Made by a program: the position numbers and the translations under genes. Below the pieces are notes generated by a model, which had not been told where the DNA came from, searched no databases, and was given only the letters and a program-made list of their open reading frames with translations. DNA of 64,000 bases, taken from the NCBI RefSeq assembly GCF_000622245.1, contig NZ_JHXW01000005.1, positions 1 to 64,000 of the forward strand, written 5' to 3'. Of the stretch, positions 16,090-23,403 are shown one piece after another (positions within the stretch are counted from its first letter, which is position 1; each line of letters begins with the position of its first letter). The DNA is from Fusobacterium perfoetens ATCC 29250. GTDB lineage: Bacteria; Fusobacteriota; Fusobacteriia; Fusobacteriales; Fusobacteriaceae.

Positions 16090-16635
16090 TTAGAAATCTA
16101 CATCACTTTCTGATAATTTTGGGGCTTTGGCATCTTTTGGAGAAAGAATTGGATTTTCAATTCCCCAATTGATATTTAGCTCTTCATCATTCCAAATTAT
16201 ATTTCTATCAGCTTCAAAGTTATAATAGTTATCAGCTTTATATAAAAATTCTACATTATCAGTTAAAGTTAAAAATCCGTGAGCAAAACCTCTAGGGATT
16301 AAAAACTGTCTTTTATTTTCTTCTGATAAAACACAAGAAACCCATTTTTTATAAGTTTTAGAATTTTTTCTTAAATCTACAGCTACATCTAAAACTGCTC
16401 CTCTTACACATCTTATAAGTTTTGCTTGAGAAGCTTCTCCTTTTTGGAAATGTAGACCTCTTAAAGTTCCTTTTACTGCTGAAAAAGAATGGTTATCTTG
16501 TACAAAATTATAGAAAAGTCCAGCTTCTTCCATTTTTCTTTGTGACCAAGATTCAGTAAACCAACCTCTATTATCTCCAAAAACTTGTGGTTCTATTATA
16601 ACTACATCTTCTATATCTGTTTTTATAACTTTCAT
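16090..16635 (-). CDS. rfbC: dTDP-4-dehydrorhamnose 3,5-epimerase
   Basis: 181 residues of cupin-type fold. Motifs: DNRGWFTESWS, GTLRGLHFQ (catalytic H62), RCVRGAVLDVAVDLRKNSKTY and FLIPRGFAHGF. Third enzyme type of the dTDP-L-rhamnose route. It follows rfbA with an 8-nt gap. The dehydratase (rfbB) and reductase (rfbD) are not in this window, so they must be elsewhere or the dTDP sugar is another 6-deoxyhexose. Confidence 0.96.
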   Translation of the reverse strand: MKVIKTDIEDVVIIEPQVFGDNRGWFTESWSQRKMEEAGLFYNFVQDNHSFSAVKGTLRGLHFQKGEASQAKLIRCVRGAVLDVAVDLRKNSKTYKKWVSCVLSEENKRQFLIPRGFAHGFLTLTDNVEFLYKADNYYNFEADRNIIWNDEELNINWGIENPILSPKDAKAPKLSESDVDF

Positions 16636-16643
16636 TTTTTCTC

Positions 16644-17522
16644 CTAATATTTTATTTTATCCTCTGCTACTTTTAAAAGATATTGTCCATAATTTGATTT
16701 TCCATATTTTTTAGCTGCTTCTAAAAGTTTCTCTTTATCTATCCATTTATGTAAATATGCTATTTCTTCTAAAGAAGCTATTTGTATTCCTTGACGGTTT
16801 TCTATTGTTTTTATAAACTCTGTAGCTTCTGCTAGTGAATCCATTGTTCCTGTATCTAACCAAGCATAACCTCTACCTAAAGTTATTACATTTAATGTTC
16901 CATCTTCTAAATACATTTTATTTAAGTCAGTTATTTCTAACTCTCCTCTTTTTGATGGTCTTACTTTTTTTGCAAAATCTACAACTCTATTATCATAGAA
17001 ATATAATCCTGTTACACAATAATTTGATTTTGGATGTTCTGGTTTTTCCTCTATTGATATGGCTTTTCCATCTTTGTCAAACTCCACTATTCCAAATCTT
17101 TCTGGGTCATTTACATAATAACCAAAAATTGTTGCTCCAACCTCTTTAGCTTCAGCTTCTTTTAAATGTTTTGAAAGTCCTGCTCCATAGAAAATATTAT
17201 CTCCTAATATCATTGCACAAGAATCATTTCCTATAAATTCTTCCCCAATTAAAAATGCTTGAGCAAGTCCATCTGGTCTTGGTTGTTCTGCATAACTTAA
17301 AGAGATTCCATATTGACTTCCATCTCCTAAAAGTTTTTTAAAATTTGGTAAATCTTGTGGTGTTGAAATTATTAAAATCTCTTTTATCCCTGCTAACATT
17401 AGAGTTGACAATGGATAAAATATCATTGGTTTGTCGTAGACTGGTAAAAGTTGTTTTGATGTTACCATTGTAAGAGGGTATAATCTTGTTCCTGACCCTC
17501 CAGCTAATATTATTCCTTTCAT
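16644..17522 (-). CDS. rfbA: Glucose-1-phosphate thymidylyltransferase
   Basis: Makes dTDP-glucose from glucose 1-phosphate and dTTP. 292 residues, full length. Signature [17 protein letters not shown], substrate motif [20 protein letters not shown], and [11 protein letters not shown] near residue 217. First gene of a two-gene rfbA-rfbC unit well separated from the main polysaccharide locus. Confidence 0.97.
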   Translation of the reverse strand: MKGIILAGGSGTRLYPLTMVTSKQLLPVYDKPMIFYPLSTLMLAGIKEILIISTPQDLPNFKKLLGDGSQYGISLSYAEQPRPDGLAQAFLIGEEFIGNDSCAMILGDNIFYGAGLSKHLKEAEAKEVGATIFGYYVNDPERFGIVEFDKDGKAISIEEKPEHPKSNYCVTGLYFYDNRVVDFAKKVRPSKRGELEITDLNKMYLEDGTLNVITLGRGYAWLDTGTMDSLAEATEFIKTIENRQGIQIASLEEIAYLHKWIDKEKLLEAAKKYGKSNYGQYLLKVAEDKIKY

Positions 17523-17555
17523 AAACTACTCCCTTTGTAATAATTTTATAATTTT

Positions 17556-17584
17556 ATTATACTTTATTATAAAATAAAAATCAA
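17556..17584 (-). promoter_or_regulatory. rfbAC promoter
   Basis: Minus strand TTGATT (17579-17584), 17-nt spacer, TATAAT (17556-17561). It closely resembles the promoter of the wzz-like gene (20919-20947), sharing AAGTATAATAAAAT around the -10, so both may respond to a common signal. Confidence 0.7.
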
Positions 17585-17604
17585 TTACTATACTTTATTT
17601 TCCA

Positions 17605-17665
17605 TTGACTAATATTAAAAAATATGATATACTTTATTTTTACAAAATGACTTAAAAGTCATTTT
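17605..17665 (+). promoter_or_regulatory. ompV promoter and 5' UTR inverted repeat
   Basis: TTGACT (17605-17610), 17-nt spacer, TATACT (17628-17633). Just downstream AAAATGACTT-AA-AAGTCATTTT (17644-17665) is a perfect 10-bp inverted repeat at the likely mRNA 5' end, either an operator or a stabilising stem, followed by GGAGG. Confidence 0.7.
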
Positions 17666-17683
17666 ATAATTTGGAGGTAATAA

Positions 17684-18442
17684 ATGAAAAAAACTTTTTT
17701 AATTTTAGGTATTGGAGCTATTCTTGCTCAAGGAGCTTATGCTAACAGTATTGGATTAGGATATGGAGTTACTAGTAAAGTTTTCAAAAGTGATGAACCT
17801 CATTATGTTTTACCCTTTGTAGATATTGAATATAATGGATTTTTTATTGATGGAGGAAAACCATATGGATTTGCTTTTGGATACAATTTAATTGAAGAGG
17901 ATAATTATTCTTTCTCTATTTATGCTATTCCTTTTGGAGGATATAAAATAGAAGCCAAAGATATGGATGCAGGTTACAAAGGAATTGATGATAGAGATAC
18001 TCAATTTATGGGTGGAGCTGAATTTTCTTATACTTTTATTCCATTTGAAGTTACTTCTTCTGTAGCTTTAGAATATGGAAAAGAAGGAGGAAATATTCAT
18101 TTAAAACTTAATAAACCTTTCTATATTAATTCTCAATTTACTTTAGTTCCTAGCTTCAATTATACTTACTACAATAATAAAATGGTGGACTATTATTTTG
18201 GTGTAGATTCTCATGAAACTAAATACAATAGACCTGAGTCATATAATATTCATGGAGCTTATGATGGAAAAGCTGGATATACTTGTGGAATTGGATTACT
18301 TGGAAACTATCAACTGACTGAAAGTTTTTCTACAGTTGGATTTGTAGGAATAACTAAATTATCTAAGGAGTTATCTGATTCTCCTTTGGCTCATGATGAT
18401 ATTGTTACAGCTGTTGGTGGAGGAATTATTTATTCTTTCTAA
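17684..18442 (+). CDS. MipA/OmpV family outer-membrane protein
   Basis: 252 residues. Signal peptide MKKTFLILGIGAILAQGAYA, cleaved after AYA. The mature part opens NSIGLGYGVTSKVFKSDEPH and has alternating aromatic/polar strands typical of a 12-14 strand barrel; it ends with GGGIIYSF, a C-terminal phenylalanine expected for BAM insertion. Family members act as scaffolds or adaptation-linked porin-like proteins; the exact role here is unknown. Confidence 0.85.
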   Translation: MKKTFLILGIGAILAQGAYANSIGLGYGVTSKVFKSDEPHYVLPFVDIEYNGFFIDGGKPYGFAFGYNLIEEDNYSFSIYAIPFGGYKIEAKDMDAGYKGIDDRDTQFMGGAEFSYTFIPFEVTSSVALEYGKEGGNIHLKLNKPFYINSQFTLVPSFNYTYYNNKMVDYYFGVDSHETKYNRPESYNIHGAYDGKAGYTCGIGLLGNYQLTESFSTVGFVGITKLSKELSDSPLAHDDIVTAVGGGIIYSF

Positions 18443-18458
18443 TTATAATTTAAATACA

Positions 18459-18492
18459 AAAAGGGTATTGCAAAAATTTACAATACCCTTTT
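18459..18492. terminator. Bidirectional terminator between ompV and the wzz-like gene
   Basis: AAAAGGGTATTG (18459-18470) pairs with CAATACCCTTTT (18481-18492), A-run upstream and T-run downstream; genes converge here. Confidence 0.9.
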
Positions 18493-18495
18493 TTA

Positions 18496-20883
18496 TTATT
18501 TTTCTTTATATTCTGTTATTCTTACACTTGAATCATATTCTCTTTTATAATCTCTAAGTTCTATATATTTTATTTTTTGTTCTAATAAGAATATTTCTTT
18601 TTCTAAGATTTTAAATTTTTCATCTAAAACTAAAGCTTCTTTTTCTGTAACTTTTCTTAAACTAGTACTAAGTTTTTCAATTTCTAAAACTTTTCTATTA
18701 ATTTCTTTTTCTTTTTCTAATAATTTCAAATTATTATTAGATATTTCTAAATATTGTTTTTCTTTTATAGAACTTTTATTTTTTACAGCTAAGTCACCAT
18801 TTTCTAGGACCACTACTTCATTAGAACCTAAATTATATTTTGATAATAAAGTTGAATAAAAAGCTATTTTTTCTTTTATAATATCTAACTCTCTTAATAA
18901 TATAGTTTTTTCTCCAGATAATAATATTTTTTCCTTTTCAACATTAATAGCTAAATTATTAGATACAATATAGCTTTCTAAATCTCTATAAATACTATTT
19001 CTTATTTTCCAAATTTCAAAAGATATTCTATCATACTCTTCTTTTTTCTTATTATTCATTTCAATAAACTTTCTATTTTCAATATCTTCTTCTATTCCTG
19101 TAAGAGCATTATTTAAAGCATCTAATCTTTCAGTATAATTTTCTTTTTTAAAGCTTTCTTTATTAGAGAAATTTTCATTTTTATTTAAGAATGAATCTAT
19201 ATAAAAATTAGAAAATTGTGCTTTTATATTATCTGTAATTTCTTTTTCTTTTGCACTATCTCCAATTTCTAAAGATACTATATATTGAGTTGGAATATAT
19301 AAATAACTACTATCTGATACTAATCTATTTTTTACTTTTTCATAACTATCTTTCATTGCTATAGGAGTAACATTTATTTTAATATTATCTTCTATAGAAT
19401 AATTTTTCTTTATATAATCTTGAATTAATTTTTCTATATTAAGAGGTGTTTTATCTGGATTTTGTCCTCTAGTTATCTCTTTATGAGAAAAAGAAATAAC
19501 AAATTTTTCTTGAGAATATCCTATAGATGTAATTAAGAAAAATACTACTACAACTCCTAAATACTTTTTAAATGATTTAAAAAACTCTTTTAAAAATGCC
19601 ATTAAAATTCCCATAAATAATCCTAATACAACTCCAGCTGCTAATATAAGTTTTGCTTTTGATTCTGAAACTACTGTAATAGGAGTAGCTTTTTTTAGCA
19701 TTTCTCCATATTTTATTTTATTTTCTTGAAGTCCTAATTGATTAAATTCTTCTATAATCATATTATAATCATTTATTATATTTTTTATGCTATTTTTAAT
19801 ATATAAAATTTCATTTTCTGTTCCTATTTTTAAATTAATATTTTTTAACTCTAAAATTTTAATTTGATTTTTTATATTACTTATTTCATTTTGAAGTTTT
19901 ATATTAGAATTAATAAGAGCTGAATAATACTCATCTTCCTCATTATTTTCTAATTCTAATTTTAATCCTTTAGGAATAGTTGTAGCTTTTTCTTTTATTT
20001 TTTGATTCTCTATAATACTTAAATAATCTTTTTGAACTTTTAATTTTTCATCTAATAATAATTTTAATTTATCTATTCTTCCAGTAGATATAGCTTTAAA
20101 AGAATCGGGATTTTTTACTATATTTGTTGCTTCTAAATAACTTTCAATTTTATTTATTTTTATATTTTCTAAATTTTTTATTTTTATTTGAATATCTCTA
20201 TATCCAAATCCATATGATACATAAGAGATATTTGTCTTTAATTTTTCATTAATAACATTATCTAATATATCTCTATCTTTTTTTATTAGTTCTAAAATAT
20301 CTTGATATTCACTAGTTGTATTATCTACTATACTAGTATCTATAATTTCAGCTCTATATTTAGATTCATATGTATTTTTAAACTCATTATTTAATCCTTG
20401 AATGTATTCTTCTAAAATTTTCTTACTAGTTTCTAAATCTCCTATTCTTAATTGAATTGAATAATTTTCTGGAATATAATCTATTGTTTCACCTTTTTTT
20501 TCAGCAAACTCCATTTGAGTCTTTATTTCTTGTGGAATTATACCAGAGATTTTAAATGCTTCTCTAAAATTATCCAAGCTTATATTTTCTTTTTCAGCTA
20601 TTTTTTCTTTAATATAAACTTTTTCTAAAACATTTGGTGGTAATAAGTTTATTTTTTTATTTTTTAATTCTGGTGAATCTAATTTTATTATTACTGCAGC
20701 ACTTTTTCCTGCATCTCTCATATATAGAGCTACTCCTAAAGATATAGCAGACACAATAATAAAAGTTACTAATATAGTTACTTTTTCTCTAACTAATATA
20801 GCTAAAAGTTCCATTAAATCAATTTCATCATCTTCTTGATGATAATTTTGGATTTCTTTTAATTGATAATCTTTATTTTCCAT
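18496..20883 (-). CDS. Wzz-like polysaccharide chain-length regulator with two tandem periplasmic domains
   Basis: 795 residues, about twice the usual Wzz length and without a tyrosine kinase domain. Order: short cytoplasmic start, membrane helix about 35-55, Wzz periplasmic domain with long coiled coils (about 56-405), helix 411-430, a basic loop, helix 441-455, then a second periplasmic domain to the end. The domains are related: DYIPENYSIQLRIGD (135-149) aligns with LYIPTQYIVSLEIGD (528-542). The second copy has no closing membrane helix. Likely role: modal length of a surface polysaccharide, perhaps made by the locus at 29-57 kb. A fused pair of ancestral genes is the simplest origin. Confidence 0.75.
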   Translation of the reverse strand: MENKDYQLKEIQNYHQEDDEIDLMELLAILVREKVTILVTFIIVSAISLGVALYMRDAGKSAAVIIKLDSPELKNKKINLLPPNVLEKVYIKEKIAEKENISLDNFREAFKISGIIPQEIKTQMEFAEKKGETIDYIPENYSIQLRIGDLETSKKILEEYIQGLNNEFKNTYESKYRAEIIDTSIVDNTTSEYQDILELIKKDRDILDNVINEKLKTNISYVSYGFGYRDIQIKIKNLENIKINKIESYLEATNIVKNPDSFKAISTGRIDKLKLLLDEKLKVQKDYLSIIENQKIKEKATTIPKGLKLELENNEEDEYYSALINSNIKLQNEISNIKNQIKILELKNINLKIGTENEILYIKNSIKNIINDYNMIIEEFNQLGLQENKIKYGEMLKKATPITVVSESKAKLILAAGVVLGLFMGILMAFLKEFFKSFKKYLGVVVVFFLITSIGYSQEKFVISFSHKEITRGQNPDKTPLNIEKLIQDYIKKNYSIEDNIKINVTPIAMKDSYEKVKNRLVSDSSYLYIPTQYIVSLEIGDSAKEKEITDNIKAQFSNFYIDSFLNKNENFSNKESFKKENYTERLDALNNALTGIEEDIENRKFIEMNNKKKEEYDRISFEIWKIRNSIYRDLESYIVSNNLAINVEKEKILLSGEKTILLRELDIIKEKIAFYSTLLSKYNLGSNEVVVLENGDLAVKNKSSIKEKQYLEISNNNLKLLEKEKEINRKVLEIEKLSTSLRKVTEKEALVLDEKFKILEKEIFLLEQKIKYIELRDYKREYDSSVRITEYKEK

Positions 20884-20918
20884 TTTATTCTCCTTGTATA
20901 ATTATAATCTTGCATTTT

Positions 20919-20947
20919 ATTATACTTCATTATATAAAAAAAAGCAA
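20919..20947 (-). promoter_or_regulatory. Promoter of the wzz-like gene
   Basis: Minus strand TTGCTT (20942-20947), 17-nt spacer, TATAAT (20919-20924); resembles the rfbAC promoter. Confidence 0.65.
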
Positions 20948-20956
20948 TTATAATAA

Positions 20957-21637
20957 TTATATCTCCAAATATCCCATATTCTTTCCAAAGAAGTTTTTAC
21001 TTTCAATCTCTTTTAATTTTTGTTTGCTTGTATAGATAAAATCTTTATTTTTAAAGATTATGGTTTCCTCTTTAAAATCTAGAATTTCAATTAATTGGAT
21101 ATTAATAATAGTACTTCTATCTAATTTATAAAAGAAAGTTAGATTTTTTATTTTTTCCTCAATCTCATAAAAATTTTTCTTTACAGTAAAAGTTTCGGAA
21201 TTAGTAAGATGAAACTCTGTTTTTCTGCTAATTCCAGAATAAGTTATATAATTTATATCTGAAAATTTATAAATTCCCTTTTTAAAAGTATCAGAAAGAT
21301 AAAAACCTGTAAGCTGTCCTTTTTCTTTTGACAATCTCTCAATACTTTCTTCTATTCTAAAAATTTCTTTCCTTATAATACAATCATCTACCAATTTACT
21401 TAAAAAAAGCTCTCTCATTTTATGAATATCTTTTTCTCCAACCAGAGCTATTACATTTATATTATTTCTTTTATAATCAAGCAAATAATTTTCTAAATTT
21501 TCTATTTCTGAATCTATTATAATTATATTTATATTACTTAAATTTAGGTTTTCATCATCTAAACTTACATAATCATAAGGAAGAACCTCTTCTAAAAGGA
21601 TTTTTAAATTTTCTTCTGCCTTTATTCCTATTTTCAT
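20957..21637 (-). CDS. LytTR-type response regulator with degenerate receiver
   Basis: 226 residues. The C-terminal part from about residue 120 is a LytTR DNA-binding domain (INYITYSGISRKTEFHLTN, NFYEIEEKI, FYKLDRSTIINIQLIEIL). The N-terminal part has receiver-like alternation (NINIIIIDSE with a possible phosphate-accepting Asp) but lacks the paired acidic residues of the first strand (MKIGIKAEENL) and the usual KP turn. Phosphorylation is therefore doubtful. One base separates it from the upstream membrane sensor gene, so the two are translated together. Confidence 0.8.
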   Translation of the reverse strand: MKIGIKAEENLKILLEEVLPYDYVSLDDENLNLSNINIIIIDSEIENLENYLLDYKRNNINVIALVGEKDIHKMRELFLSKLVDDCIIRKEIFRIEESIERLSKEKGQLTGFYLSDTFKKGIYKFSDINYITYSGISRKTEFHLTNSETFTVKKNFYEIEEKIKNLTFFYKLDRSTIINIQLIEILDFKEETIIFKNKDFIYTSKQKLKEIESKNFFGKNMGYLEI

Positions 21638-21638
21638 A

Positions 21639-23237
21639 TTACTTCAACTCCTTATAAAGAGTTTCTAATCTAAGTTTATTGATTATATTAGATATCTTAT
21701 ATGAAAAATCTAATAAAAAATTTCGTTCCCCTATTGTAAGTGGTTCATCTCCCTCTTTTATAAAAATAAGTGCTATCTCTTTATTTTTATTAAAACCAAT
21801 TTTATAAGCATAGTTATAATTTTTATCCTTTAACATATCCGAAGATATAATATTTGTGTCCTGTGGATTTTCCTCTACATAATCATATATTTCTTTTTTA
21901 TTAATAAGAATCTTTACAAAGACATCTTCTAAAGGAAGATATTTTTTTAATTCTTTACTTAAAAATTTTTCAAAATCCTTTATGTTATCAATTAAACATA
22001 AACGATTATAAATCTCCTCAATAGGTTTATTTTCTACAGCCATTATTTTATTTATTATAACTGCATAAAAATCTAATAATAGAAATACACCTAATATAAT
22101 AGCTGACTGTGAAATACTTTTAAAATAAAATAAACTTATATAACTTAGTGTAATAACAATAGAGTAAAGCATAGTTCTTAAAACATTTCTACTATAAATT
22201 TTAAAAGTATAAAAAACTAAAACCCAATAAACACAGAAAATCTCCATTATATCAATGAAATATCCTAAATTTTCAAATCTTGGGAATAACTCTTTTGAAA
22301 ATTCCAATAAAAAATATGTTATCCACAATACTGCCCAAGAAAGTATATTTTCTTTTTTTATTTTATTTTTATAAGTCATAAAAGTAATTAAAAAAACAAA
22401 GAATAAAACTCTAGTTAAATCTATATATTTTCTTGCAAAGGATAACATTTTTAGAAAAGTTATATGTCCATTTAAAAAATAAACTAAAACTTGTGGAGAG
22501 CATATTATCAAACCTATTATAAGGTTATATAAATATATAAATCCTAAAATAAAAAATATAACTCTTTTTAATTTTTTAAATCTTTTAGGGAAAATATTTT
22601 TTAAACAATAAAAAATAAGCATAAATAATAAAAGTCTTGTTACAAAGAAATCTATAAAAATTAATATATTATTACTTGGGTCAATTCTCAATCCAAAAAA
22701 TATTTTTAAAGTTACTAGAAAAAACATAAAATTAAGAGTATTTTTCTTTGGAAGTTTTTGCTTTGTATTCATATATAAATATATATTAAAACCAATTAGA
22801 CAAAGAGTAAGTATATTTAAAAATCTCTCTTCCATTTGAGAAAAACTTACTCCCTCTAAATTTAGATAAACTTTTTCCCAATCTTTTTCTTTGGTCAAAT
22901 GAACTTCATCAGTATCTCCTAAATAACTTCCCTCTACTAAATATTCTCCATTAGGAACATTATAAAAAATACTTCCATTTAGAATATTAATCTGTTTTAC
23001 TGTAGGATTTTCTACTATATCATCTAAATTTTTTAAAGTATATTTTCCTATGTTTGAACTTAAAATCTCAAAGTTTTTAATTTTTGGAACAATGTATATA
23101 AAATCCTTTTGAGATTTAGAAAGCTGTAATACAAAAATAGAAATTATAATTGTTAAAATAACTATAAAACTTATTTTTTTCTTTTGAGCTGTTATGTCCT
23201 TATAATACAAAATATCATTCCTTTCTTTTTTTGTCAT
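21639..23237 (-). CDS. Multi-pass membrane sensor with C-terminal GAF-like domain, no kinase core
   Basis: 532 residues. One N-terminal membrane helix (about 23-42), an extracytoplasmic domain (about 43-140), then seven or so helices to about residue 395 and a cytoplasmic region that looks GAF-like (IKDFEKFLSKELKKYLPLED and GDEPLTIGERNFLLDF). I see no DHp histidine box or ATP-binding N/G boxes, so it is not a conventional histidine kinase. Organisation resembles 7TMR sensors. It probably passes a signal to the LytTR protein directly or through an unlinked partner. Confidence 0.65.
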   Translation of the reverse strand: MTKKERNDILYYKDITAQKKKISFIVILTIIISIFVLQLSKSQKDFIYIVPKIKNFEILSSNIGKYTLKNLDDIVENPTVKQINILNGSIFYNVPNGEYLVEGSYLGDTDEVHLTKEKDWEKVYLNLEGVSFSQMEERFLNILTLCLIGFNIYLYMNTKQKLPKKNTLNFMFFLVTLKIFFGLRIDPSNNILIFIDFFVTRLLLFMLIFYCLKNIFPKRFKKLKRVIFFILGFIYLYNLIIGLIICSPQVLVYFLNGHITFLKMLSFARKYIDLTRVLFFVFLITFMTYKNKIKKENILSWAVLWITYFLLEFSKELFPRFENLGYFIDIMEIFCVYWVLVFYTFKIYSRNVLRTMLYSIVITLSYISLFYFKSISQSAIILGVFLLLDFYAVIINKIMAVENKPIEEIYNRLCLIDNIKDFEKFLSKELKKYLPLEDVFVKILINKKEIYDYVEENPQDTNIISSDMLKDKNYNYAYKIGFNKNKEIALIFIKEGDEPLTIGERNFLLDFSYKISNIINKLRLETLYKELK

Positions 23238-23244
23238 ATATTAA

Positions 23245-23273
23245 ATTATAATTTATAAACTAAATTCTGTCAA
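23245..23273 (-). promoter_or_regulatory. Promoter of the sensor-LytTR unit
   Basis: Minus strand TTGACA (23268-23273), 17-nt spacer, TATAAT (23245-23250), with only a few bases between the transcript start and the ribosome site. Confidence 0.75.
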
Positions 23274-23403
23274 AATAAAAAGAAGTATAAAATTTAAGAA
23301 TTGATGTATAAAATTTTAAAATTCAAGTAGTTTTTAATTTTTTTATTATTTTTTTTGATATGATACCCTAGTAAAATAAAGTTTAAATTTTAAAGGAGAT
23401 TCA

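Noticed and set aside
16090-17522. Complete dTDP-rhamnose cluster
   Set aside because: Only rfbA and rfbC are present; no rfbB or rfbD reading frame is nearby.
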